Notes: a model not told the origin generated them from the letters alone. A DNA stretch of 64,000 bases from Chthonomonas sp. UBA6659 (GCA_002455425.1 DKKT01000071.1:201275-265274), one strand, 5' to 3'; shown: positions 23,577-32,362, counted from the stretch's first letter. A program made the numbers and translations.

Positions 23577-24113
23577 ATGCGACCCTGCCGACGATTCGAA
23601 CAAGCGCTGATCGTCCTCGCCGAAGGCGGCGAGGCTCCTGAAGCTGCGGCTCACCTCGATCAGTGCGAGGGGTGCACGCGGCGCCTCGCCGAGTATCGCC
23701 ACCTGCTCGGCGAAGGCGGGATCGCGAGAGTGACGCAAAACGCCCCCGCCGAGTGGATCGCCCGAGCCGCCGCGATCTTCCCGGAAGCACGCCGAGCCGC
23801 CGTGCTTCGCCACTCCCTGAGCCAGGTCGGGGCCCGTCTCCGCGACACCGATACCCTCCAGATCGCCTACGAGGTCGATGGCGTGGTCCTTCGCGTTCAG
23901 TACGCACGCCTCGGCACCGGCTGGCAAATCACCGGCCGCGTCCCCGACCTCTCGTGGACCGTTCAGCACCGAGGCGCATCCGTGCCGCTCGATCCCGAAG
24001 GCGGCTTCCAGATCGACGTTCGTGAGACCGCCGACACCGGCTTCGATCTGGTGCTTCCCTCCGGGCGCGTTGCGATCCCCGGCGTCGCCGAGGCTCTCGG
24101 TGAGCCCGTCTAG
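23577..24113 (+). CDS. Zinc-type anti-sigma factor-like protein, soluble
   Basis: 178 aa. Residues 26-33 form H-x3-C-x2-C (AAHLDQCEGCTRRL), the core of zinc-binding anti-sigma domains that hold ECF sigma factors; Cys4 may complete the site. Residues about 93-172 form a beta-rich domain (GTGWQITGRVPDLSW, DPEGGFQIDVRE). There is no hydrophobic membrane segment, unlike classical RseA-type anti-sigmas, so this should be a cytoplasmic inhibitor. It could be the substrate of the CHAT protease encoded next (inference). ATG 23577 is preferred; TTG 23565 is in frame. It overlaps the next gene by 14 bases. Confidence 0.75.
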   Translation: MRPCRRFEQALIVLAEGGEAPEAAAHLDQCEGCTRRLAEYRHLLGEGGIARVTQNAPAEWIARAAAIFPEARRAAVLRHSLSQVGARLRDTDTLQIAYEVDGVVLRVQYARLGTGWQITGRVPDLSWTVQHRGASVPLDPEGGFQIDVRETADTGFDLVLPSGRVAIPGVAEALGEPV

Positions 24114-26691
24114 CCTCGTCGCTGCCCTGGAGGTCTGCAGCGTTGCGTCGGGTCGCCGCCTTCTGCGACGTCACCGGGGAACGCCGGGCGTCTGTGCCGC
24201 CTACATCGATCGGGTCATCGCGATCTTCATGAGCGATCCCGGCGACGTGGGTCGACTCGCCCGGCATTGGCGGGCGATCGTCGAGTACGGAGACGATCCC
24301 GCCCAGGGGTATCGGGCTCACGGCATCGCATGCCGGGCGCGCGGGCGCTGGTCCGCCGCCGCCGAGAGCTTCATCCATGCTGGACGTCTCGCCCGTGACC
24401 CGATCGCCCGGGCATCGCTGCCGATCGGGGCGATCGACAGCCTCGCTCGCGATGGCCGCATCGAAGAGGGTGTCCTACTCGGTCGAAGGTTGGCTCGCCG
24501 GCTGCTCCGGCTCGGCCAATCCGATCTTGCCGGGCGCGCCCTTCTCAACGCCGGCAACGCGGTCCTGTGGGCCGACCGTTATCGGGAGGCGAAACAGCTC
24601 CTCGAGCGAGCGATCGAGCGGCTCGAAACACCGAGCCTCGCGGTCGGAGCCCGGCTCGGCCTTTCCACTTGCGAGTTGTACGGCGGCTCGACCGCGCGCT
24701 CTCTCGAACTGGCCGACCAGGCCCTCGCTGAGTTCGAGGCGCTCGACCAGGACTACTCGGCCGCCCTTTGCCGCCTGAATCGTGGGCAGGCTCATCTGCT
24801 CCTCGGTCGGCCGGATCAGGCCCTGTCCGACCTCCTCTCCGCTCGGGATCGACTGTCCGGACCCGACTTGGCTCGCACGGAGGAGTTCCTCGGTGACACC
24901 TACCTTCGCCTTCAGCTTGCCCCTGAGGCGATCGATGCCTACGAGCGCGCTCTCGCTCTTGGCGCGACGCCCCTGAACACCGCCAACTGCCGGCTCGGGC
25001 TCGGCATGGCTCGCGATCTCAGCGGCCGCCCGAGAGAAGCGCGCACGGAGTTCGCCCGAGCCGAGCGGGCTTACCGAAAGGTGAACAATGCCGTTTGGGA
25101 GTCGGTCGCGGCGCTTGACGCGGCGCGCCTCGCCCACGACCGGTCGCGAGCGACGCGAGTAGCGGACCGCCTCAAATCGGTTGGAGGTCCATACCACCGG
25201 TGTTGGTCCTCGATCGTGGTCCTTGAGATGGCGGGGTCGAATCCACTTCCAGCAGAGATTGCCCGCGCTCTGCGCGACGTCCGTCGTGGTGGATTCATCG
25301 ATCTCGAATGGCGGCTCTGGGCGCTTCGGGCTCGATCCGCGGCCCCACGCGAACGTTTGCGGCTCTACCGCCGAATGCTCGACAGCATCCTGGAAGCGCG
25401 TCTCTTGATTCGGTCGCACCTGGCCCGCACGCAATACCTCGTCGACAAGAGCGAGGCGGTCCGAGAGTACCTGAGTCTCCTTCTCGCTCGTGGCCGAGCT
25501 CCCGACGTCCGCGAAGCGCTTGAGGCAGTGACGGCGCTCCGCTCGGCGGCTCTGGTGGATGAAGTGCTCTCCGCTCGACCCGGAGCCCTCAGCGCCGAGA
25601 GTCGCGCCCAACTGGAAGTTCTTCGGAGCGAACTGTCCGTGTCGGGCGAGTCGAGTGGAGGAAGTCGGCGGGCCCGGGTGGGCCGCCCTTCGGTCAGCCT
25701 ACGACGAGCGTGGCGGGAGATATGTCACCACACGGTGAACAGGCTTTCGAGTCCTTTCGGTCCCGCGACGCCGGCCACCGTCTTCGTGCTCGGAGATCGA
25801 GCATACCGACTTGGTCAGGGACGCTCAACGCCCCTTGGGCTGGGTCCGGCGGACCTCCGACGCGAACTCCGGATGATCGAGTACGATCTCCTTGAGCCCA
25901 CGATCTGCCCCGATGGCGACCCCGCTGCGGTGCTTTGCCGGATCGAGCGACTGGCCGAACGTCTCTTCGAGAGCGGAATGGGGTTCATCGGACCGATCTG
26001 CCCGGATGGTGAGTTGTGGCAGGTGCCTTGGCAAGCCGTCATCTCCGCGCTCGATCCGGCGCGCTCGGCGTTGCTGGTGCCGACTCCTCGCTTCGGGGGC
26101 ACCGCCATCGATCTCCGGTTGCCGCGCCGCCCGGCCGTCACGATTTGGGCCGGACAAGCCGGTGACATTCCCCACGTCCGTGCCGAGGTGAGGGCCGTGC
26201 TCGCCGCCTTCCCGGAGGCGCGGGTCTGCACGACCGCCGCCGAAGTGCTCGAGTCGCTTGAAGGGGGCAGGATCGATCTTCTTCATGCCGCCACCCACGG
26301 ACGGCTCGACGCCTCGAACCCGATGTTCTCTTCGCTCGAGCTCGGCGGCCAGAGGTTGTTCGCGGCCGATCTCGCACGAGCCCGCGTCCGACCCAAGCTC
26401 GTCTTCCTTTCCGCCTGCGAGACGGCGCGGCTAACGGCACTCAACCGGGACGAACCGGACGGCCTCGCCCGAGCGTTCCTCGCTCTTGGTGCAGAGGCGG
26501 TCGTCGGCAGCCAATGGCCGCTCGACGATGCGATCGCCTCGATCTTCACTGGCCACGCGATCGAGGCGCTTGCCGGAGGCGCGACCCTCGGCGAGGCGAT
26601 GAGGTCGGGACGAAACAAGGCGAGGTCCTTGCGCAGTCACCCCTATTTTTGGGCCTCGATGGTATCAATCGGCGGATTCTCGGGTACTTAG
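24100..26691 (+). CDS. TPR-CHAT caspase-like protease
   Basis: 863 aa from GTG 24100. Residues about 50-450 are helical TPR-like repeats (for example AAAESFIHAGRLARDPIARA, PEAIDAYERALALGATP). The C-terminal 260 residues are a CHAT domain, with the catalytic dyad visible as His733 in HAATHGRLD and Cys773 in FLSACETARL. The late block GSQWPLDDAIAS is also typical. CHAT proteases cut specific partner proteins. The same architecture is known from Csx29 of type III-E CRISPR, which cleaves Csx30 to free a sigma factor, and here sigma and anti-sigma genes lie upstream. The GTG start overlaps the anti-sigma stop; longer starts would run back through that gene. A subtilase gene follows after 6 bases. 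Confidence 0.85.
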   Translation: MSPSSLVAALEVCSVASGRRLLRRHRGTPGVCAAYIDRVIAIFMSDPGDVGRLARHWRAIVEYGDDPAQGYRAHGIACRARGRWSAAAESFIHAGRLARDPIARASLPIGAIDSLARDGRIEEGVLLGRRLARRLLRLGQSDLAGRALLNAGNAVLWADRYREAKQLLERAIERLETPSLAVGARLGLSTCELYGGSTARSLELADQALAEFEALDQDYSAALCRLNRGQAHLLLGRPDQALSDLLSARDRLSGPDLARTEEFLGDTYLRLQLAPEAIDAYERALALGATPLNTANCRLGLGMARDLSGRPREARTEFARAERAYRKVNNAVWESVAALDAARLAHDRSRATRVADRLKSVGGPYHRCWSSIVVLEMAGSNPLPAEIARALRDVRRGGFIDLEWRLWALRARSAAPRERLRLYRRMLDSILEARLLIRSHLARTQYLVDKSEAVREYLSLLLARGRAPDVREALEAVTALRSAALVDEVLSARPGALSAESRAQLEVLRSELSVSGESSGGSRRARVGRPSVSLRRAWREICHHTVNRLSSPFGPATPATVFVLGDRAYRLGQGRSTPLGLGPADLRRELRMIEYDLLEPTICPDGDPAAVLCRIERLAERLFESGMGFIGPICPDGELWQVPWQAVISALDPARSALLVPTPRFGGTAIDLRLPRRPAVTIWAGQAGDIPHVRAEVRAVLAAFPEARVCTTAAEVLESLEGGRIDLLHAATHGRLDASNPMFSSLELGGQRLFAADLARARVRPKLVFLSACETARLTALNRDEPDGLARAFLALGAEAVVGSQWPLDDAIASIFTGHAIEALAGGATLGEAMRSGRNKARSLRSHPYFWASMVSIGGFSGT

Positions 26692-26697
26692 AGAGTG

Positions 26698-27894
26698 ATG
26701 AAGGGATTGCGTTTCGTTTCCGTCTTCGTCTTGGCGGGATGGGCCGGGGTCGCGCAGGCGGCGTTGCTGATCGCTCAGCTGAACACGAACACCGCCGCGG
26801 GAGCGGTGGCGACTCGATATGGCATCCAACTCCTTGATGTCACGCCGGGCGCGCCGTTCGCACGCTTCAACGTGCCGGCCGGGCTGAACGCGGACACGAT
26901 CCAGGTTCGGATGGTGAGCGAGGGCCGTGCCATCTGGTGCGAGGATGACGCCCAGGTCATCATGCCCGAACACTCCGGTGCGGGCAAAGGATCGACGATC
27001 TCCGCGGTCGGAGATCGGTCCACGCTTCAAGGGCTCAACAGCACCTTTCTGCGCCAAATCCAGTGGTCGTCGAGCCTTGCCGCAACCTCCGGACGCCGGG
27101 TGAAGCTCGCGATTCTCGATACCGGAATCAGCCCGCAGCAACCCGCCTTGTGGGCCAAGGTCTCGGCGAGCATGAACGCGATCGAGGGCGGTCAGCCTCC
27201 CCATGATGTCGCGCGTGGGCGTGACACGAGTGGCAATGGGCGGCCGGATGAAGCCGTTGGTCACGGAACCATGGTCGCGGGCCTCGTCGACCAAGTCGGG
27301 CCGCAGGTCCAACTCGTGATCGCTCGAGTCGCCGACAGCGATGGCGTCGCGACCGCGTGGACGATCATCGAAGGCTTGGCGTTCGCGGTGAATCAAGGCG
27401 CGGAAGTTGCCAACGTGAGTCTGGGCGCGATCCAGCGCATCCCCGCCCTGTCCGATGTCCTCGATTGGACGGAGCAAAGAGGTCTCCTCGTCGTGGCGGC
27501 GATCGGAAACAACGGTCAGCGGCGCTCGCTCTCACCGGCGACGATTTCGAAAGTCGTGTCGGTGGCCGGCGTTCAATCCGGCGACGCGAAGGCGTCGTTC
27601 AGCAACTGGGAAGGGAAGACGCTCGCGTGCGCGCCCGCCTCGGGCCTCAAGAGCTTCTGGTGGGATGGCACCCTCGGAGTCTGGTCGGGTACCTCGTTCG
27701 CGGCTCCCCTCGTTTCGGGAGCGATCGCGGACTGTCTGAGGCGGCGGACGACACGACTCACGCCCGACGCGATCCGGAAGCTGTTACGAAATGCGGGCGA
27801 CGACGTGAACGCTCAGAACCGCAGCTATCGAGATCAGTTGGGCAGGCGGTTGAATATCGCCAAACTGGATGACGCCATCCGCCGCGGGCGGTAA
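26698..27894 (+). CDS. Secreted S8 subtilisin-like serine protease
   Basis: 398 aa. A signal peptide (cleavage near VAQAALLIA) is followed by a pro-region of about 95 residues and an S8 domain. The triad is complete: Asp141 in AILDTGIS, His189 in VGHGTMVAG, Ser333 in SGTSFAAPLVSG, with the oxyanion Asn in GNNG (about residue 271). The signal peptide places it outside the cytoplasm. It starts 6 bases after the CHAT gene stop and is the last gene of the sigma/anti-sigma/CHAT unit. GTG 26695 is an alternative start. A terminator follows. It may be the output of the sigma circuit or a second protease in the cascade. Confidence 0.88.
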   Translation: MKGLRFVSVFVLAGWAGVAQAALLIAQLNTNTAAGAVATRYGIQLLDVTPGAPFARFNVPAGLNADTIQVRMVSEGRAIWCEDDAQVIMPEHSGAGKGSTISAVGDRSTLQGLNSTFLRQIQWSSSLAATSGRRVKLAILDTGISPQQPALWAKVSASMNAIEGGQPPHDVARGRDTSGNGRPDEAVGHGTMVAGLVDQVGPQVQLVIARVADSDGVATAWTIIEGLAFAVNQGAEVANVSLGAIQRIPALSDVLDWTEQRGLLVVAAIGNNGQRRSLSPATISKVVSVAGVQSGDAKASFSNWEGKTLACAPASGLKSFWWDGTLGVWSGTSFAAPLVSGAIADCLRRRTTRLTPDAIRKLLRNAGDDVNAQNRSYRDQLGRRLNIAKLDDAIRRGR

Positions 27895-27908
27895 CGGCGG
27901 TGATGGTC

Positions 27909-27933
27909 GAGCCCGCGGTGGTGCCGCGGGCTC
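27909..27933 (+). terminator. Terminator-like hairpin closing the sigma/CHAT/subtilase unit
   Basis: GAGCCCGCGG (27909-27918) pairs with CCGCGGGCTC (27924-27933), a perfect 10-bp stem, 14 bases after the subtilase stop. It could also terminate the opposing TPR lipoprotein operon. Confidence 0.7.
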
Positions 27934-27946
27934 GGAGAGGCACGCC

Positions 27947-29233
27947 CTACCCCTGAGCGATCTCCCTCGCACGGGCGTCGTGCAGGTACGGATTCATCGC
28001 GAGTGCCTCGGCTGCCAACGACCTCGCCGCTTTGCGGTCTCCGAGCGCATGACGGATCTGCGCGGCCCGTGACATCAACACGGCATCGCGCGTTCCGTGT
28101 CGGAGGGCCCGCTTCATCGCCCGATCCGCTTCCTCAAACCGCCCGGCCTTGAAGTAGGCCCAAGCCAGCGTCGAGTAAGCCTGAACGCTGGTATGGTCGG
28201 AGACCTCGGACTCGACGAGGGCGAGCGCCTGGTCGATGTGGAGATCGTGATCGAGCCAGAAGGACGCGAGATTCAGTTCGTCACCATAGACGCCGAAGGA
28301 GCGGTGCGATGCGATCAGAGTCGGAATCCTCGCGTGGGTCGCCGTCGCCTTCGCTTCGTCGCCAATTTCGCGATACAGGTCCCCGAGTTCGGCCAGGTAC
28401 GGGATCTGGGTCATACCGTCGGTCGCGATCTCGAGGTGATCGATGGCCTTCGCAAGCGAGCCCTCCGACCGGAGGAGCCGCGCCACCCCCGCATGGGCGG
28501 GTTTGCTCATCGGTGTCGCCTCGAGCGCGAGTTCGTACTGCTCCCGAGCGAGCTTCAGGTTGCCGGTCTTGAGCGCCATGTCTGCCAACTGAACGCGGCA
28601 CCACGCCACGTGCTCCTCGAATCCTGCACCGGCCTGGATCGCGCGTGCCATCATCTCCATCGCGCCGACCGGATCGCCGTAAACCCACCGGAGATGGGCG
28701 GCACGGCTGTATGCGGCCAGCGAGGGCTTCGCGTCGAGCATCTTCTGGGTGGCGTCAAGTGCCTTCTCGTACTGGCCTAGCTCCGTGTACGCATCGCTCA
28801 GCACGCCCCACGCCTCATCGTCGTAAGGACTCGCCGCGACCGCCCTCCGTGCGTGTCGGATCGCCGATCCGAACTGATGGAAGATCGTCAGAGCGTAGGC
28901 GAGCCGGTGCTGCGCAACCGGTTCTTCCGGATGCAGCGCGACCGCCTTTTCGAACGCTTTGCGTCCGTCGACGTACCATTGGAGGTCGCCCGTTTCGCGG
29001 CCCTTCTGCATGGCGACGCTTCCAAACTCGAGCAACGCGGCGAGGTCGTTCGGCTGCTTCGACAACATCCTCCGCGCCTTTTCCACCCGCGAGTCGATCT
29101 TGGACGCGGTCCGAAGGGCGGCCGGGCGGTGCGCGGAGGATCGGGTTGCTCCGCATCCGGAGAGAAGGACCGCGATCGTGATCGCGGCCAGAGACGTGAT
29201 GGCGAAGAGCTTCATGGTGTGAATCGGTTTCAT
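27947..29233 (-). CDS. TPR-repeat lipoprotein
   Basis: 428 aa. The lipobox is LLSGCG, so the protein is anchored at Cys27. At least eight TPR-like helical pairs follow from about residue 55 to the end, for example AIRHARRAVAASPYDDEAWG, QYEKALDATQKMLDAKPS and RFEEADRAMKRAL. TPR scaffolds mediate protein contacts. It is the last gene of a leftward three-gene unit after the DUF4331 and prepilin-like genes. A GGAG motif lies about 10 bases before ATG 29233. Its binding partner is not apparent. Confidence 0.85.
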   Translation of the reverse strand: MKPIHTMKLFAITSLAAITIAVLLSGCGATRSSAHRPAALRTASKIDSRVEKARRMLSKQPNDLAALLEFGSVAMQKGRETGDLQWYVDGRKAFEKAVALHPEEPVAQHRLAYALTIFHQFGSAIRHARRAVAASPYDDEAWGVLSDAYTELGQYEKALDATQKMLDAKPSLAAYSRAAHLRWVYGDPVGAMEMMARAIQAGAGFEEHVAWCRVQLADMALKTGNLKLAREQYELALEATPMSKPAHAGVARLLRSEGSLAKAIDHLEIATDGMTQIPYLAELGDLYREIGDEAKATATHARIPTLIASHRSFGVYGDELNLASFWLDHDLHIDQALALVESEVSDHTSVQAYSTLAWAYFKAGRFEEADRAMKRALRHGTRDAVLMSRAAQIRHALGDRKAARSLAAEALAMNPYLHDARAREIAQG

Positions 29234-29251
29234 AGATAGTTCTCCAAAAGG

Positions 29252-30151
29252 TTAGCGAGGTGGCTGCGAGAGAGGGTATCGAATCCGATGGTCGGGGAAC
29301 TGGTCGGTGCGGGCCTGGCTCCATCGCATCCAGCGCACATGGCCGTCGGCGTAGACGTAGTTCGCGCCTCCGTTGTGGCGGTCGTAGGCGATCCACCCCT
29401 GGTCGGGGCGACTCCCGGCTCCCCATCGGACCATGGCGGCTTCTCCGGCCCATGTGTCGTAGTCGTCCTGGGGAACGTAGTGGAACGAGCTCCCGCCATC
29501 GAGGAATCCGGCTGAATTTCGCTCCGAAAACATGATCACGTTGGGGTCTTCGAGACCCGAAAGCACGGACTCACTGGCAAACGTGGGCAGAACACCTTCC
29601 AGCGCGTACCGGCAGCTCTTGTGAGAGAAGATCGAGTTGAGCAAGTAGCTCCACATGCTCAACTGCTTCTGGTGCGCCATGCATTGTTCGCTTCGGGGAG
29701 CAACCGAGCATTCCGTGCCGATCTCTTCGATCCCTCCGTTGAACGCGTCGATGTCTCGGGCGAGGTGGGTGCTGCGCGGTGCTCGGTCACTCGGGCAGAA
29801 GAGCAGTTCCCGGCTCTTCAGGTAAGGCTGAAAGAAAATGGCCCAGGGCTTCTCGGCCTGGCTATTGCCAAAGCCGCCACCTTCACAGTCCGCGGCATCG
29901 GTCGGCAATTCGGTGACGAGTGTGCCGTCGTCGAGAACCCAGTCGTCGTGGTGGTGGAAGAGGGAGCCCTCGTTGTCCGTCATGTACATCTGGGCGGCTT
30001 GGCCGAGCTGGCGCATGTTCTGAAGGCAGGTCGACTTCCGGGCGGCTTCGCGGGCTTGAGCGAAGGCGGGGAAGAGGATGGCGGCGAGGATCGAGAGGAT
30101 TGCGATGACGACGAGAAGTTCGATGAGGGTGAACGCGGTTCTGGTTTTCAT
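29252..30151 (-). CDS. Prepilin-like protein (DUF1559-like)
   Basis: 299 aa. The N-terminus TRTAFTLIELLVVIAILSIL is the prepilin methylation helix, followed by FPAFAQAREAARK. The later TCLQNMRQLGQAAQMYMTDN block and the C-terminal YADGHVRWMRW turn are typical of DUF1559-like pseudopilins. The globular head has several Cys residues. It lies between the DUF4331 gene (56 bases upstream) and the TPR lipoprotein gene (18 bases downstream). The related prepilin-like gene at 19566 is on the other strand. Confidence 0.85.
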   Translation of the reverse strand: MKTRTAFTLIELLVVIAILSILAAILFPAFAQAREAARKSTCLQNMRQLGQAAQMYMTDNEGSLFHHHDDWVLDDGTLVTELPTDAADCEGGGFGNSQAEKPWAIFFQPYLKSRELLFCPSDRAPRSTHLARDIDAFNGGIEEIGTECSVAPRSEQCMAHQKQLSMWSYLLNSIFSHKSCRYALEGVLPTFASESVLSGLEDPNVIMFSERNSAGFLDGGSSFHYVPQDDYDTWAGEAAMVRWGAGSRPDQGWIAYDRHNGGANYVYADGHVRWMRWSQARTDQFPDHRIRYPLSQPPR

Positions 30152-30207
30152 GGGCTTGGGGGTGACGGTGCTCCCCGCCGAAGCGGGGAGCCGATGGTCG
30201 TCGAAGA

Positions 30208-31623
30208 CTAGTGAAGGGTGCCGGTCGGGCCGCCATGCGGCGCCGAGAGGTACGGGAAGACCTGGTTGTAGGCCATGTCGTTGGTGTCGACGAAGTCGCC
30301 GAGGGAAGTGATCGTCGAATACTGCGGGCCGCTTGCGATCGCGGTCAGGGCGATGTCGACCACGTCGTCACCGGGGCGGCGACCGTTCGGCCAGCCAGAC
30401 GGAATCGCCTTGCTTTGGAACGGGCTCTGGATCGTGTCGCCGCCGAGGAAGCTCAAACGGTGGAACGCACTCTGACCCGCCACCGGAACCCCGGCCGTCG
30501 AGCAGTCGACTCGAAGGAGATCGGGAATGAAGATATCGACGAGGTCGTTGCGGTTTTGGACTTGGAACGGGGTTCCGAAGACCGTGTTGAGGAGGAAAGC
30601 CAGTTCGCAGTTCTGCGCGTACTTCTTGAAGAGAAGGGGGTCTCGGCTCGGAGTTTCCCGATTGTAGAGGTCCTTGTCTCTGAGGGCGACAAGGGTCTCG
30701 TTGAACAAGGGGTTACCCATCCGTCCGACCTGAATCCAGGGTCCCTGGATGTTGTCGCCATCGGTCGCGAGCACCGTCGTCTTGCGTCGCGAGGTCGTCG
30801 CCCACGCACCGACCATCGGAACCTCGTTCGCACCTACGACACGTCCGAGCGGAATCTGCAAGGTGATCGAGTGGACGTTGAACCCGCTGAAGCCATCCTT
30901 GCCCGGATTGCGGACACCGAGGAGGTCGAAAATCCCGGGGACGTCGGCATAGAACGGATCGTCGCGCTGCCCGGCGAAGACGCGTGTCCCATCCCGGAGG
31001 GTGTAGATCGTTTGTCGCGTGTAGTCGTCGAGATCGTTGGACATCGTCGCACCGTTCTTCACTCGACCCGTGTTGTCGTAGTAGGCAGGTGTCGTGCGGG
31101 GGCCGACGTTGACCGGCGGCACCGCCATCGAGGAGCGATTCAGGATCTCGGTTCGTCCTCCGGTGACCCGCTCGACGACGTACGTCTGAGTGAGGTTCTG
31201 CCGGGCATCCCCGACGTTCAGGATCGGGCCGGCCTCAGTCCCCAGGCCGTATGAAAGGATCGTGCCCTTGTTCTTGTAGCGGGTCGTGAAGCGGAAGTTG
31301 TACGTGATGTCGTTGCGGCCATTCCAGATCAGGGCTCCATCACGACCGCGAAGCGCCTTGTTGATGTGGAAGCTGTACTGGACGTCATCCGCAAAACGGT
31401 AGTAATTGACGCCGTTGCCCGGATCCTCAAGCGGGATCACGTTCATCATCAGATTCAGGTAACTCTGGTTTCCAGACTTCGAGATGAACGCGTACACGTC
31501 GGAGATGTTCGCGCTCGGATCGGTCATGATGAGGGGCGCGTCGTTGTGGCTCGCCGCGTTCGCGGCGAGCGTGGCCGCGCCGAGGGCAAGGCCAAGAGTG
31601 AGGGTCTTCAGGGTTCGATTCAT
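30208..31623 (-). CDS. DUF4331 exported protein
   Basis: 471 aa. A signal peptide ends near AANAASHNDAPLI. The family hallmarks follow: SHNDAPLIMTDPSANISDVYAF at the start of the mature protein and INYYRFADDVQYSF-like blocks. DUF4331 proteins are exported and of unknown biochemical function. ATG 31623 is set by TTGGAGG about 7 bases upstream; an in-frame start 33 bases further upstream has no such site. It heads the unit with the prepilin-like and TPR lipoprotein genes. Confidence 0.88.
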   Translation of the reverse strand: MNRTLKTLTLGLALGAATLAANAASHNDAPLIMTDPSANISDVYAFISKSGNQSYLNLMMNVIPLEDPGNGVNYYRFADDVQYSFHINKALRGRDGALIWNGRNDITYNFRFTTRYKNKGTILSYGLGTEAGPILNVGDARQNLTQTYVVERVTGGRTEILNRSSMAVPPVNVGPRTTPAYYDNTGRVKNGATMSNDLDDYTRQTIYTLRDGTRVFAGQRDDPFYADVPGIFDLLGVRNPGKDGFSGFNVHSITLQIPLGRVVGANEVPMVGAWATTSRRKTTVLATDGDNIQGPWIQVGRMGNPLFNETLVALRDKDLYNRETPSRDPLLFKKYAQNCELAFLLNTVFGTPFQVQNRNDLVDIFIPDLLRVDCSTAGVPVAGQSAFHRLSFLGGDTIQSPFQSKAIPSGWPNGRRPGDDVVDIALTAIASGPQYSTITSLGDFVDTNDMAYNQVFPYLSAPHGGPTGTLH

Positions 31624-31757
31624 GATTCCTCCAAGAGCTGGTTCAAGCTCGTTCACCCCTGAACAAGGGAGACGGGTATGACCAAACCCTCACGCGAATC
31701 TGAATGGGGAGTGAACATCGCGGAGAGAGAATCCTGGGACGGCCTGTGCGGCCTGAG

Positions 31758-31763
31758 TACAAT
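31758..31763 (+). promoter_or_regulatory. -10 element of the ClpS-like pair
   Basis: TACAAT lies 21 bases before ATG 31785, predicting a short leader of about 15 bases. Confidence 0.45.
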
Positions 31764-31784
31764 GGTCGAAACGCCTCGAATCCT

Positions 31785-32072
31785 ATGAGCCAGACAACAC
31801 TGCAACCCGAACTTCTCGATCGCGATACCAAGGCCGGTCGATGGATGGTCGTCATCCACAACAACGAATCGAACTCCTTCGAACAGGTGATCGATGTGCT
31901 CATTCGCGCCACGGGCTGCGACGTTCAGGAGGCCTACATCGAGACTTGGGAAGCCCACACCTACGGAAAAGCACCGGTTCACTTCGCCGGGCGAGAGGAG
32001 TGCGATGCGGCCGCGACCCTGATCGGGTCGATCGGGGTGAAAACGGAAGTGCGCCCTGAGTGGAACGACTAA
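31785..32072 (+). CDS. ClpS-like adaptor, copy 1
   Basis: 95 aa. The fold pattern matches ClpS, which delivers N-degron substrates to the ClpA/ClpC chaperone: a variable N-terminus, then WMVVIHNNESNSFEQVIDVL, then a helix, then AHTYGKAPVHFAGREECDAA. The pocket motif NDDYT of E. coli ClpS appears as NNESN, so the substrate preference may differ. The conserved His after the second helix is kept (AHTYG). It overlaps the next ClpS-like gene by 13 bases. No clp protease gene is present in the window. Confidence 0.75.
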   Translation: MSQTTLQPELLDRDTKAGRWMVVIHNNESNSFEQVIDVLIRATGCDVQEAYIETWEAHTYGKAPVHFAGREECDAAATLIGSIGVKTEVRPEWND

Positions 32073-32362
32073 CGGTTCCGTTCACTGCGACCACTGTCGC
32101 CCCCGAGATCGCGGACAGCGATACGAGCACCGGGGGTGGCTGGATCGTGACCGTCTTCGATAACGACTACAACACGATCGAGGAGGTCATCCAGATCCTC
32201 ATGTTCGCCACGAAGTGCGACCTCGAGGAGGCGCAAATCGAAACCTGGGAAATCCACCATCTTGGTCGGTCGGTGGTTCACCACGGCGCCGCCGAAGAGT
32301 GCCGGACCATCGCCACGACCATTGCGACGATCGGCATCCGGGTCGAGATCAGCCAAGAGTAG
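32060..32362 (+). CDS. ClpS-like adaptor, copy 2
   Basis: 100 aa, paralogue of the preceding gene. It reads WIVTVFDNDYNTIEEVIQIL in the strand-and-helix region and WEIHHLGRSVVHHGAAEECR after it. Here the pocket motif is DNDYN, closer to the NDDYT of ClpS than in copy 1. The two copies have diverged about as much as cyanobacterial ClpS1 and ClpS2, suggesting separate substrate sets (inference). It overlaps copy 1 by 13 bases and is convergent with the mutarotase gene with no gap between stops. Confidence 0.75.
   Translation: MERLTVPFTATTVAPEIADSDTSTGGGWIVTVFDNDYNTIEEVIQILMFATKCDLEEAQIETWEIHHLGRSVVHHGAAEECRTIATTIATIGIRVEISQE

Noticed and set aside
22960..27894. Complete type III-E CRISPR system
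   Set aside because: Only the sigma and CHAT-like parts are present; no gRAMP/Cas7-11 effector, Cas1 or repeat array is visible.
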